Assembly: GCF_014641195.1 (NCBI RefSeq) | Contig: NZ_BMHQ01000006.1 | Coordinates: 1 to 64,000, forward strand | DNA from: Marinithermofilum abyssi | Lineage (GTDB): Bacteria; Bacillota; Bacilli; Thermoactinomycetales; DSM-45169 | Direction: 5' to 3' | DNA: 64,000 nt | Part shown: positions 33,648-43,076 of the stretch, in pieces | How positions within the stretch are numbered: the first letter of the stretch is position 1 | Layout: every line of letters begins with the position of its first letter | Position numbers and translations under genes: made by a program | The notes under the pieces: model-generated | Told to the model about the DNA's origin: nothing | Database searches by the model: none | The model's input: only the letters and a program-made list of their open reading frames with translations

Positions 33648-35399
33648 ATGCGGAAAACCAAGATCGTATGCACCATCGGACCAGCCAGTGAAGACTTGGA
33701 AACCCTGCGACAGCTGGCATATGCAGGAATGAATGTCGCCCGCATGAATTTTTCTCATGGCTCCCACGAGGAGCACGGACGCCGGATCGAACGAATTCGT
33801 CAAATTGAGCAAGAAACAGGAAAAACCATCGCTTTACTGCTGGATACCAAAGGGCCGGAAATTCGAACCGGTGATCTGAAAGAGGGAGAAGTGGAGCTGA
33901 AAGAAGGGGAAAACATCACCCTGACTACCGAGCCGATGCTCGGAGACGCCTCCAAGGTGTCCATCACCTATAAAGGATTGCCGCAGGATGTTCATCCCGG
34001 TTCTACTATTTTGGTGGACGACGGTCTGATCAGCCTTCGCGTGGAAGAAGTGGAAGGCACTGAAATCCGGTGCATCATCGAAAACGGAGGTCCTCTGAAG
34101 AACAAAAAAGGAGTCAACGTTCCGGGTGTTTCCATCAATCTCCCGGGCATTACGGAAAAAGATGCAGAGGATATACGCTTCGGCATTGAACAGGGTGTCG
34201 ATTTTATCGCGGCATCTTTTGTGCGGAAGCCGGAAGATGTGCTGGAAATCCGTAAAATTCTGGAAGAATATGATGCTGACATCGACATTATCGCCAAAAT
34301 TGAAAACCAGGAAGGGCTGGATAATCTGGATGCCATTCTGGAAGTGGCGGATGGCCTCATGGTGGCACGGGGCGATCTAGGTGTGGAAATCCCGGCAGAA
34401 GAAGTGCCCGTTGTACAAAAAGAGATGATCCGTAAATGCAACCACTTGGGCAAACCGGTTATTACTGCGACACAGATGCTGGATTCGATGCAGCGCAATC
34501 CCCGTCCGACCCGTGCCGAGGCCAGTGACGTGGCCAATGCGATTTTTGACGGGACCGACGCCGTCATGCTGTCCGGTGAAACGGCCAGCGGAAAATATCC
34601 GGTGGAGGCAGTGACCACGATGGCGCGCATCGCTGCCCGGGCAGAAGGATCTCTCCGCTATCAGGATATTTTCAAGGAGCGGATTCGCTCAGTGGATGTC
34701 AGCATTGCGGATTCGATCAGTCAATCCGTTGTGCATACTGCGGGACAGCTAAAGTCTTCTGCGATTATTACTTCTACCGAAACGGGACGGACGGCGCAGA
34801 TGGTATCGAAATACCGCCCGCAAGTACCGATTATCGCTGTTACCCGCCATCCCAAAGTGATGCGGAAATTGTCACTCCTCTGGGGCGTGTATCCGGTAAA
34901 GGGCCGTCAAGTGAATACAATCGACGAGATGTTGCAAACGGCCATCACGGCTTCCCTGGATTCCGAGTATGTCCACCACGGGGACCTCGTGGTGATTACC
35001 GCCGGTGTTCCGGTGGGACGGTCGGGAACCACCAACATGATGAAAGTTCACGTGATCGGTGATGTGATTGCCAAAGGTCAAGGGGTCGGCAAGCAAATCA
35101 TCAACGGGGAAGTTATCGCGGGAGTGACCGCTGACGAACTTCGGTCCAAAATGAAAGACGGGGCTGTTTTGGTCACTGTCAGCACGGACAAAGATATGAT
35201 GGACGTGTTTGAACGGGCGGGGGCTGTCATTGTGGAAGAGGGCGGATTAACCTCCCATGCTGCTGTCGTAGGACTCAACCTGGGAATTCCGGTTATTGTC
35301 GGTGTTCAAGATGCGACGGAAATCTTGAAAGACGGTATGGAGATCACCGTGGACCCCGGACGGGGACATATTTACTCCGGCCGCGCCCAGGTATTATAA
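33648..35399 (+). CDS. pyk: Pyruvate kinase with C-terminal PEP-utilizer-like domain
   Basis: A 583-residue pyruvate kinase. The catalytic barrel has [11 protein letters not shown] near residue 33, [10 protein letters not shown] near 63, [14 protein letters not shown] near 217 and GDLGVEIP near 242, then the monovalent-cation and effector domain. The last ~110 residues ([22 protein letters not shown] through [21 protein letters not shown]) are the phosphohistidine-like extra domain typical of Bacillus and Geobacillus enzymes; its histidine is present but its activity is not established. RBS GGGGGAAACACC precedes ATG 33648. Confidence 0.97.
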   Translation: MRKTKIVCTIGPASEDLETLRQLAYAGMNVARMNFSHGSHEEHGRRIERIRQIEQETGKTIALLLDTKGPEIRTGDLKEGEVELKEGENITLTTEPMLGDASKVSITYKGLPQDVHPGSTILVDDGLISLRVEEVEGTEIRCIIENGGPLKNKKGVNVPGVSINLPGITEKDAEDIRFGIEQGVDFIAASFVRKPEDVLEIRKILEEYDADIDIIAKIENQEGLDNLDAILEVADGLMVARGDLGVEIPAEEVPVVQKEMIRKCNHLGKPVITATQMLDSMQRNPRPTRAEASDVANAIFDGTDAVMLSGETASGKYPVEAVTTMARIAARAEGSLRYQDIFKERIRSVDVSIADSISQSVVHTAGQLKSSAIITSTETGRTAQMVSKYRPQVPIIAVTRHPKVMRKLSLLWGVYPVKGRQVNTIDEMLQTAITASLDSEYVHHGDLVVITAGVPVGRSGTTNMMKVHVIGDVIAKGQGVGKQIINGEVIAGVTADELRSKMKDGAVLVTVSTDKDMMDVFERAGAVIVEEGGLTSHAAVVGLNLGIPVIVGVQDATEILKDGMEITVDPGRGHIYSGRAQVL

Positions 35400-35403
35400 A
35401 TTC

Positions 35404-35430
35404 AGAGGACGGGGATTCCGTCCTCTTTTT
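35404..35430 (+). terminator. Intrinsic terminator of pfkA-pyk
   Basis: AGAGGACGG/CCGTCCTCT with a five-base loop, followed by five T. Confidence 0.9.
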
Positions 35431-35437
35431 CATACAT

Positions 35438-35462
35438 AAAAAACACCGACATGCACCGGTGC
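35438..35462 (-). terminator. Intrinsic terminator of the small basic peptide gene
   Basis: On the minus strand CACCG-gtgcatgt-CGGTG followed by six T, 15 bp after the peptide's stop codon. Confidence 0.6.
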
Positions 35463-35476
35463 TATATCAGGACCGT

Positions 35477-35551
35477 TTAGATCGTACGCAAACGGGGATA
35501 AATCCACCAGCGCAACTTTTTGCGCCGTTTTTTGCGTCGACGAAGTTTCAC
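35477..35551 (-). CDS. 24-residue Arg/Lys-rich peptide
   Basis: Minus-strand reading frame GTG 35551 to TAA 35477, encoding MKLRRRKKRRKKLRWWIYPR followed by LRTI. Thirteen of 24 residues are Lys or Arg, and the middle carries two Trp. The ribosome site AGAAAGGAGG is perfect and eight bases from the start, and a terminator follows directly, so it looks like a complete tiny gene. The rest of the 375-bp gap between pyk and the thioesterase gene holds only the pyk terminator and probable promoters. Small basic peptides like this could condense DNA or RNA, e.g. in the spore, but no family is known to me. Confidence 0.6.
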   Translation of the reverse strand: MKLRRRKKRRKKLRWWIYPRLRTI

Positions 35552-35775
35552 TGGCGATTCCTCCTTTCTGAAATCAGCACATCTTTAAGCGTTCCAAGTG
35601 TTTGTATCTATATTGTAACTGGAGTCCGCAGGTTTGGCTATTCACATTATGTGTGCTGTTCCCTCAAAATATGTAATCAGCCGGCTGGAATAAGGTTTAA
35701 CAAGCGATATCTGCCGGATGATTTTGCTAAAATGGTAATGGGTAGGGTTCAGTTTGTTAAATGGAGGCACTCGCA

Positions 35776-36225
35776 ATGAAATCCAAAACATTTGCAACAT
35801 CATTCCGTGTAAGATATCAGGAAACGGATCAGATGGGTGTTGCTCACCACAGTGTATATGCTGCTTGGTTTGAAGTGGGGAGAACAGAGATGATCCGGCA
35901 GTTGGGCATCTCATATAAGGAATTGGAGGAGCAAGGGGTGCTCCTCCCGGTGGTGGATCTGCATTGCCGATTTTTACAGCCGGCCCACTATGACGATGAA
36001 ATTACGGTGGTCACCCGGGTGCTGGAAGCGGCCAAGGCAAAGCTCACCTTTGGTTATAAGGTGATCCGTACCGCTGATGATGTGCTCTTAACCACGGGGA
36101 AAACCATTCACTTATGGGTGGATCACGAAATGAAACGGGTGAACTTTGAGCGCCGATTTCCAGAGGTGTTCCGTGTTTTGTCGGCCCAAATCGATACATC
36201 CCGGAAAAACAAAACGATTACGTAA
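35776..36225 (+). CDS. Acyl-CoA thioesterase, YbgC/FadM (4HBT) family
   Basis: A 149-residue hot-dog-fold thioesterase. The 4-hydroxybenzoyl-CoA thioesterase motif YQETDQMGVAHHSVYAAWFEVGRTE near residue 14 carries the catalytic Asp and the following His; the strand FLQPAHYDDEITVVTRV is also typical. It probably hydrolyses acyl-CoA; the true substrate is unknown. ATG 35776 follows GGAGG (35762-35766), which rules out the ATG at 35761. Confidence 0.88.
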   Translation: MKSKTFATSFRVRYQETDQMGVAHHSVYAAWFEVGRTEMIRQLGISYKELEEQGVLLPVVDLHCRFLQPAHYDDEITVVTRVLEAAKAKLTFGYKVIRTADDVLLTTGKTIHLWVDHEMKRVNFERRFPEVFRVLSAQIDTSRKNKTIT

Positions 36226-36229
36226 TGGT

Positions 36230-36352
36230 TTAAGGCGTGTCTGTTAACGGGGAGGGTCGGTGTGATCGGCGAAGATCCTTTGCGCTTTTTGCAAGAGATC
36301 GGAGACGGCCACACCGGACGGACCCCTAACAAACAATCAGACAGACCCTAGA
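36230..36352. mobile_element. Possible small non-autonomous element (MITE-like) or IS remnant
   Basis: Imperfect inverted ends: GTGTCTGTTAACGGGG on the left and, as reverse complement of the right, TGTCTGATTGTTTGTTAGGGG. Inside lies a long, foldable stretch (GGGTCGGTGTG/CACACCGGACGGACCC enclosing CTTTGC/GCAAG). It fills the first part of the gap between the thioesterase and fxsA; the remaining 230 bp shows only a TACAAT-type promoter before fxsA. Confidence 0.35.
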
Positions 36353-36502
36353 CTAGACTTTTTTTAGGAAGGTTGAGGGTACTGCCATGAAAAAAATCGA
36401 CTGGTAATGATTAGATGACGACGATAAGTAAGAATCTTGATGCCAAGGAACCAATTTGCTAATAAGCGAATGAGTTAACGGATCAAACGCGTTCTTTATT
36501 GT

Positions 36503-36508
36503 TACAAT
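36503..36508 (+). promoter_or_regulatory. Putative extended -10 promoter of fxsA
   Basis: TGTTACAAT gives an extended -10 (TGnTACAAT) about 77 bp before the fxsA start; no convincing -35 was seen. Confidence 0.35.
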
Positions 36509-36584
36509 AGAAACGATCCAGTTCTTTGTTTTTAGGACTTTCTTCCAATAGAGGGAAGATCCGTTTCGCAAGGAGGCCAATAAC

Positions 36585-36980
36585 GTGTTTCGTATCCTCG
36601 TTCTCCTATTGATCCTTATCCCTGCGTTGGAAATCTGGGGTTTAGTCTCTGTGGGGAAGGTGATCGGCCCGGTGCCGACGGTGCTGGCCGTGATCGCGAC
36701 AGGAGTGATCGGCGGTTGGCTGGCTCGCTGGCAGGGCTTGAATACATGGCGGCTGGCCCAGATACAATTGCGTAATGGAGAATTGCCGGGAGAAGCTTTG
36801 TTGGACGGGGTTTGCATTTTGTCCGGGGGGCTGATGCTCCTGACTCCGGGATTTTTCACGGATGCGCTGGGATTGTTGCTTTTGATTCCCTATACACGTA
36901 CGATTGTGAAACACTTTCTTAAAAAATGGCTCACGAAGAAGGTGAAGGACGGTACGATGATCTGGATTCATCGCCGTTGA
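36585..36980 (+). CDS. fxsA: FxsA family membrane protein
   Basis: A 131-residue inner-membrane protein with the FxsA fold: the first hydrophobic pair (residues ~1-22 and ~27-50), the loop RWQGLNTWRLAQIQLRNGELPGEALLDGVCILSGGLMLLTPGFFTD, and a final helix with the conserved DALGLLLLIP. In E. coli FxsA counteracts exclusion of a phage; its role in Gram-positives (YtwI/YtzA region) is unknown. GTG 36585 follows CAAGGAGGCC. It is convergent with ytvI, as in Bacillales. Confidence 0.88.
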   Translation: MFRILVLLLILIPALEIWGLVSVGKVIGPVPTVLAVIATGVIGGWLARWQGLNTWRLAQIQLRNGELPGEALLDGVCILSGGLMLLTPGFFTDALGLLLLIPYTRTIVKHFLKKWLTKKVKDGTMIWIHRR

Positions 36981-36998
36981 GACCCGCATAGAACGAAG

Positions 36999-37024
36999 GA
37001 CCCCCTTCCAATCGGAAGGGGGTC
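36999..37024. terminator. Hairpin between convergent fxsA and ytvI
   Basis: Perfect eleven-base stem GACCCCCTTCC/GGAAGGGGGTC with a four-base loop. T content after the stem is low on both strands, so it may act as a shared, inefficient terminator. Confidence 0.6.
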
Positions 37025-37026
37025 GC

Positions 37027-38163
37027 TTATCCTCTGCCCCCTGCCGTCTCTCCCTTGATATATTTCCAGGAATCCACAAATACATGGGCCCGGTGAAGTG
37101 CCATTAAAATGACTACCGCTACAGGTCCGAGGATGAGCCCGAAAAAGCCGAACAGTTTCAGCCCGACAAACAAGGCGATCAAGGTAACCAGAGGGTTGAG
37201 GCCGATATTGGTAGCAACCAGCTTTGGTTCCAAGAATTGTCGAATAACGATGAGAACAAGGTACAATACCCCAATGCTGACACCCAACTGAACTTTTCCG
37301 GTAAGCAACAGATAGAGTGACCAAGGGACGAGAACAGCACCGACTCCCAGGTAAGGTAGTAAATCCACAATCCCGATAATGATGGCTAGAGTCAGTGCGT
37401 AATCGACACCTAATATCATCAGGCCCACCCAGACTACCAGGGTTGTGATGGAGATAAGTGTCAATTGGGCACGGATGAAGCCCATCAGTGCTCGTTTTAG
37501 GTCGCGAATCACCAAACCGCCGGTGGTTTGGATCCGTTTCGGCAGGATATGGGTAAACCGTTTTTTGATCAGCGGCCAATCCACCCCGATGAAAAAGGCA
37601 GCCAAAATAATAAATATCAGCACGGTGGCATAATAGGGGAGGTCTCTCAAGAACGAGCCGATCCCTGAGATAATGTCCGTGATCAATTGCGTGCCTTTGT
37701 TGGTGATAACCCCTACATTGTCCCGGATGCTGTTGATAATCTCTGTTTTTTGTTCGGGATTGTTTTTCATATAGTCCTGAATATGATGGATTATCAGCGA
37801 AATTTCCCGATTATCCTGGGTAAGCAATTGGACGATATATTGATTCACCTTGTCAATGGCGGAAGGCAGATATTCCGCCAAATTTGTCAATTCCACGACA
37901 ATTTGCGAGGTGAGAAAAATGAGCAGTGTCAAAAAGCTTCCTACCAACACCAGTAAGGAGAGCGTAACGCCAAGCCATCGGGGCAAGCGCAGCCGTCTTT
38001 CCAAAAATCGTACAGCGGGTTCGGCGATCATGGCGATTAGCCATCCGATGAAGAAAGGGTATATAAAGGGGAAGATCCAGATCAGACCCCAGTAGAGAGC
38101 AAGAATGGTGATAGCGACGATAATCGCCCGCAAAAGGATTTCCGCGGTTTCTCTTCGGATCAA
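37027..38163 (-). CDS. ytvI: AI-2E family transporter, sporulation membrane protein YtvI
   Basis: A 378-residue polytopic membrane protein of the AI-2E/PerM family with about eight helices and the conserved region LIGFIRAQLTLISITT, ILGVDYALTLAIIIGIVDLLPYLGVG and GLKLFGFFGLILGPVAVVIL. In B. subtilis YtvI is a sporulation protein of the mother cell. TTG 38163 follows AGAAGGG at eight bases, and the upstream part of the frame lacks a ribosome site, so the long version is not real. It is divergent from citZ, leaving a 400-bp gap that holds the citZ control region. Confidence 0.85.
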   Translation of the reverse strand: MIRRETAEILLRAIIVAITILALYWGLIWIFPFIYPFFIGWLIAMIAEPAVRFLERRLRLPRWLGVTLSLLVLVGSFLTLLIFLTSQIVVELTNLAEYLPSAIDKVNQYIVQLLTQDNREISLIIHHIQDYMKNNPEQKTEIINSIRDNVGVITNKGTQLITDIISGIGSFLRDLPYYATVLIFIILAAFFIGVDWPLIKKRFTHILPKRIQTTGGLVIRDLKRALMGFIRAQLTLISITTLVVWVGLMILGVDYALTLAIIIGIVDLLPYLGVGAVLVPWSLYLLLTGKVQLGVSIGVLYLVLIVIRQFLEPKLVATNIGLNPLVTLIALFVGLKLFGFFGLILGPVAVVILMALHRAHVFVDSWKYIKGETAGGRG

Positions 38164-38443
38164 GACAATCCCTTCTTTCGTTTCAATACATCCGTATTCA
38201 TTCCCTTGTATAAAAATTTTAAGCCGCTGACTGCCTGGGATCAAACATCCATTCACAGACTTTTCGCAACTGTCGGCGTGATGATAACGTTTTTTTTTTA
38301 TGGTAAACTGGGAGAGGGCGATGTATAAGGGCACGAACAGCCAACCTCGACAGAATAAAGAAACGGGCGTCTAAAGCTCACGTCCGGCCCTTATATTCCT
38401 ATTCGCAAAAACGGACGTTTTGGTGTGACGCCGCGGGTGATTG

Positions 38444-38460
38444 ATAAAACGCCATTTTAT
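38444..38460. promoter_or_regulatory. Perfect palindrome upstream of citZ, CcpC/CitR-like site
   Basis: ATAAAA-CGCCA-TTTTAT, a perfect six-base inverted repeat that contains ATAA-N9-TTAT, the kind of dyad bound by LysR-type regulators of citrate-cycle genes such as CcpC. It is 105 bp before the citZ start. No other clear element was seen in the surrounding 38164-38564 gap. Confidence 0.45.
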
Positions 38461-38564
38461 GACTGGTTGTTTCAAAAATTCAGCATCCCCAAACTCTTTA
38501 GAGTATCAGGTGGCCCGACAACGTGCCCGAAATAGTACCATATTTACAGCAAAGGAGCGATTAT

Positions 38565-39677
38565 ATGACGGTTGCTAAAGGATTGGAGGGTGTCGTAGCA
38601 CTCACTTCTAAAATCAGCTCGATTATTGATGGAGTACTGACCTACCGGGGCATCGACATCGACGAACTGGCAGACCACGCCAACTTTGAAGAAGTGACCT
38701 TCCTGTTGTGGAACGGCCGTCTGCCTTCCCGTTCGGAGTTGGATGAGCTGAAGAAACAACTGGGCGCTCATGCTGCTCTTCCTGAAAGCGTATTATCGCT
38801 ATTGAAGAGCTACCCGAAAGACATTCATCCGATGGCGGCCCTGCGAACGGCTGTGTCCGCATTGGCTCTCTATGATCCGGAAGCGGATGATAACAGCCTG
38901 GAGGGCAACCGGCGCAAGGCGATCCATTTGACCGCCCAGCTGCCGACCGTCGTTGCTGCCCTCTATCGGATCCGGAAAGGCCTGGAGCCGGTGGCTCCGC
39001 GCCCGGAATACGGTGTAGCGCAAAACTTTGTCTATATGCTGCACGGGAAAGAACCGGATGAAGTTGCCGTCAAAGCACTGGATAAAGCTCTGATCCTTCA
39101 TGCCGATCACGAATTAAACGCTTCTACTTTTGCGGCACGTGTCACCACTGCAACCTTGTCTGACATGTATTCCGCCGTCACGACGGCCATCGGTACCTTG
39201 AAGGGCCCGCTTCATGGAGGGGCCAACGAACAGGTGATGAAGATGCTGGAGGAAATCGGAAGTGTCGACCGGGTGGACGAAGTGATTCGGCGGAAACTGG
39301 ATAACAAAGAAAAAATTATGGGCTTCGGTCACCGGGTATATAAAGAGGGCGATCCCCGTGCCAAGCACTTGCGTGAAATGTCCCGGCAATTGGCCGAGCA
39401 GACCGGGGATCGGAAATGGTTCGAAATATCTGCCAAAATTCATGAGGTGGTGGAGTCTATGAAGGGTCTGAAACCCAATGTGGACTTCTATTCCGCTTCT
39501 ACCTACCATTACCTCGGGATTCCCAGGGAGCTGTTCACACCTATTTTTGCCATGAGTCGCATGACGGGCTGGACGGCTCATATCCTTGAGCAATACGCGG
39601 ATAACCGGTTGATCCGCCCGCGTGCCGAGTATGTTGGTCCGGTCAACCAGTCTTATGTCCCCATCGAGAACCGCTGA
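38565..39677 (+). CDS. citZ: Citrate synthase
   Basis: A 370-residue type-II (small, dimeric) citrate synthase. The catalytic residues are recognisable: [11 protein letters not shown] near residue 185, [10 protein letters not shown] near 218, [14 protein letters not shown] near 258 and NVDFYSAS near 312. ATG 38565 follows AAAGGAGCG; a longer in-frame reading upstream lacks a start site. The order citZ-icd-mdh is that of B. subtilis. Confidence 0.97.
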   Translation: MTVAKGLEGVVALTSKISSIIDGVLTYRGIDIDELADHANFEEVTFLLWNGRLPSRSELDELKKQLGAHAALPESVLSLLKSYPKDIHPMAALRTAVSALALYDPEADDNSLEGNRRKAIHLTAQLPTVVAALYRIRKGLEPVAPRPEYGVAQNFVYMLHGKEPDEVAVKALDKALILHADHELNASTFAARVTTATLSDMYSAVTTAIGTLKGPLHGGANEQVMKMLEEIGSVDRVDEVIRRKLDNKEKIMGFGHRVYKEGDPRAKHLREMSRQLAEQTGDRKWFEISAKIHEVVESMKGLKPNVDFYSASTYHYLGIPRELFTPIFAMSRMTGWTAHILEQYADNRLIRPRAEYVGPVNQSYVPIENR

Positions 39678-39689
39678 CGAGGTTATCAC

Positions 39690-39730
39690 CGACAGGGGAC
39701 GGGGCTTGTGTCCCGTTCCTTGTCGTTTTT
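39690..39730 (+). terminator. Terminator or attenuator between citZ and icd
   Basis: Long stem CGACAGGGGACGGG/CCCGTTCCTTGTCG with mismatches, followed by five T, just after citZ. It suggests partial termination, giving more citZ than icd transcript. Confidence 0.7.
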
Positions 39731-39757
39731 CCCAAACAGAGAGCAAGGAGTGGTAGC

Positions 39758-41044
39758 ATGTCTCGTTTTGAAGCACCGCAATCCGGTGAAAAGATCACCC
39801 TGAAAAACGGCGAACTGCAAGTTCCGGACAATCCGATTATCCCCTTTATCGAAGGCGACGGCACCGGTCCGGATATTTGGGCTGCGGCAAAGCGGGTGTT
39901 GGATGCCGCCGTGGAAAAAGCCTACGGTGGAAAGAAGCAAATCGCCTGGTACGAGATTTTTGCCGGGGAAAAAGCGTACAATCGCTTTGACGAATGGCTT
40001 CCCGAGGAAACGCTGAATGCGATTCGTGAATACTTTGTCGCCATCAAAGGCCCCCTGACAACCCCGGTAGGCGGCGGGATTCGTTCGTTGAACGTGGCTC
40101 TGCGCCAGGAGCTGGACCTGTATGTTTGCTTGCGTCCGGTCCGATATTTCAATGGGGTTCCTTCACCGGTCAAAAAGCCGGAGGATGTCGATATGGTAAT
40201 TTTCCGGGAAAATTCGGAAGATATTTACGCCGGTGTGGAGTGGCAAGAGGGTACGGAGGAAGTGAAGAAGTTGATTCGCTTCCTGCAAGAAGAAATGGGC
40301 GTCAAAAAGATTCGGTTCCCGGAAACCTCCGGCATCGGAATTAAGCCGGTATCCCGGGAGGGCACCGAACGTCTGGTCCGTTCCGCCATTCGGTATGCAT
40401 TGGATCACGGGCGTAAAAGTGTTACCTTGGTCCATAAAGGAAATATCATGAAATTCACAGAAGGGGCTTTCAAAACCTGGGGGTACGAGCTGGCTGAGCG
40501 TGAGTTCGGCGATCAGGTATTCACTTGGGCCCAATATGATCGCATCAAAGAAGAACAAGGCTTGGACGCTGCCAATACCGCGCAGGCCCAGGCGGAAGCG
40601 GAAGGCAAATTGATTGTGAAAGACTCCATCGCCGATGCGTTCCTGCAGCAAATCCTGACCCGTCCGAAAGAGTACGATGTGATCGCTACGCTCAACTTGA
40701 ACGGGGATTACGTGTCAGATGCCTTGGCGGCCCAAGTGGGCGGTATCGGGATTGCGCCGGGGGCCAATATCAACTTTGACACCGGGCATGCCATCTTTGA
40801 AGCCACTCATGGAACGGCACCCAAATATGCCGGGATGGATAAAGTCAACCCGGGATCGGTCATCCTCTCCGGTGTGTTGATGCTGGAGCACCTGGGCTGG
40901 CAAGAAGCGGCCGACCGCATTTACCATGCCATGGACAAAACCATCGGCCAGAAAACCGTCACGTATGACTTTGCACGGCTGATGGACGGCGCAACAGAAG
41001 TCAAATGCTCCGAATTTGCCGACAAGCTGATTGAAAATCTTTAA
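39758..41044 (+). CDS. icd: NADP-dependent isocitrate dehydrogenase
   Basis: A 428-residue enzyme of the bacterial NADP type. Family motifs: [11 protein letters not shown] near residue 29, substrate-binding [13 protein letters not shown] (~146), GIKPVSREG, and the Mg/isocitrate region [23 protein letters not shown] near 315, then [11 protein letters not shown]. Phosphorylation-site context NSED is present. RBS GCAAGGAGTGG precedes ATG 39758. It lies downstream of a terminator-like hairpin after citZ. Confidence 0.97.
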   Translation: MSRFEAPQSGEKITLKNGELQVPDNPIIPFIEGDGTGPDIWAAAKRVLDAAVEKAYGGKKQIAWYEIFAGEKAYNRFDEWLPEETLNAIREYFVAIKGPLTTPVGGGIRSLNVALRQELDLYVCLRPVRYFNGVPSPVKKPEDVDMVIFRENSEDIYAGVEWQEGTEEVKKLIRFLQEEMGVKKIRFPETSGIGIKPVSREGTERLVRSAIRYALDHGRKSVTLVHKGNIMKFTEGAFKTWGYELAEREFGDQVFTWAQYDRIKEEQGLDAANTAQAQAEAEGKLIVKDSIADAFLQQILTRPKEYDVIATLNLNGDYVSDALAAQVGGIGIAPGANINFDTGHAIFEATHGTAPKYAGMDKVNPGSVILSGVLMLEHLGWQEAADRIYHAMDKTIGQKTVTYDFARLMDGATEVKCSEFADKLIENL

Positions 41045-41061
41045 GTTTGGGTAGAGCATGA

Positions 41062-42051
<990 letters not shown>

Positions 42052-42055
42052 TTCA

Positions 42056-42085
42056 AAAACACCCGGGAAATTCCGGGTGTTTTTA
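42056..42085 (+). terminator. Intrinsic terminator of mdh
   Basis: AAAACACCCGG/CCGGGTGTTTT with a six-base loop. Confidence 0.9.
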
Positions 42086-42368
42086 TATGCAAAAAATGGG
42101 ATTTCCCCGACGCAAATGAAGGCGCTTTCATCCCTTTCGTTTCAAGTTGGATCCCGCTTTCCTTCACAGGCTGCCTCCGTTCATCGAGACGGTGCTTTAC
42201 CTGCATCATGTTAAAATTCCCTTTACGTTTCGAGGAATTTGTAGTTACTATGAGGAAAGATGAATGAAGCTCTATTCCCGTTGGGAGGCTAGTAACGATT
42301 TTGCTTCCACCGCGGGAAATAGCGAGACACCCGAACGAGCCGGGAAACAGAAAAGCGGAGGATAGAAG

Positions 42369-43076
42369 ATGGATAAGCGAATCTTGGTTGTGGACGACGA
42401 GCCTTCGATTGTTAAACTGGTTCAGTTTAATTTAGAAAAAGAAGGGTATCTTGTGGATATTGCTGAAGATGGACAAACGGCATTGGATAAGATCAAGGAA
42501 CAACGGCCGGATCTGCTGGTGCTCGATTTAATGCTGCCCAAAGTAGACGGATTGGAAGTATGCAAGCAGGTGCGAAGGGAGAACCGGCAGCTGCCCATCT
42601 TGATGTTGACGGCCAAGACAGAGGAGTTCGATAAAGTTCTCGGATTGGAATTGGGTGCCGATGATTACATGACCAAGCCCTTCAGTCCGCGGGAGCTGGT
42701 GGCCAGGGTAAAGGCGATTTTTCGTCGAACCGAAGCGATCCGGGAAGTGTCGCGGGAAGAGCCCAAACAAGTGATTCAAGTCGGGGACCTCACGATTGAT
42801 ACGGATGGTTATGAGGTTCTTCGAAACGGTGAGCCCATCGACTTAACGCCCAAGGAATTTGAGTTGTTGGTTTATTTGGCCAATCATCGGGGGCGGGTGT
42901 TGTCACGGGATCAGTTGCTGAATGCCGTTTGGGATTATGATTACATCGGGGATACCCGTATCGTGGATGTTCATGTGAGCCATCTGCGGGAGAAGGTGGA
43001 GGAAGATTCCCGCAATCCAGTGTATATCAAAACGGTACGCGGTATCGGATATAAGTTTGAGGGACCGAAAGAATGA
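42369..43076 (+). CDS. phoP: PhoP, phosphate-response regulator
   Basis: A 235-residue OmpR-type response regulator: receiver domain (residues ~1-120) with the phosphorylated Asp53 in LLVLDLMLPK, acid pair DD at 9-10, Lys in DDYMTKPFSPRELVARV; then a winged-helix DNA-binding domain (~135-230) with VHVSHLREKVE and GIGYKF. The gene directly precedes phoR with a four-base overlap. The 283-bp gap to the mdh terminator (42086-42368) shows a possible TTTACG/TACTAT promoter near 42230-42260 and nothing else I can support. The identification as PhoP rests on its sensor partner and on the pst operon that follows. Confidence 0.92.
   Translation: MDKRILVVDDEPSIVKLVQFNLEKEGYLVDIAEDGQTALDKIKEQRPDLLVLDLMLPKVDGLEVCKQVRRENRQLPILMLTAKTEEFDKVLGLELGADDYMTKPFSPRELVARVKAIFRRTEAIREVSREEPKQVIQVGDLTIDTDGYEVLRNGEPIDLTPKEFELLVYLANHRGRVLSRDQLLNAVWDYDYIGDTRIVDVHVSHLREKVEEDSRNPVYIKTVRGIGYKFEGPKE

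Noticed and set aside
38425-38535. 36-codon plus-strand frame (GTG start) before citZ with an amphipathic look
   Set aside because: No ribosome site, and it overlaps the probable control region with the ATAAAA palindrome.
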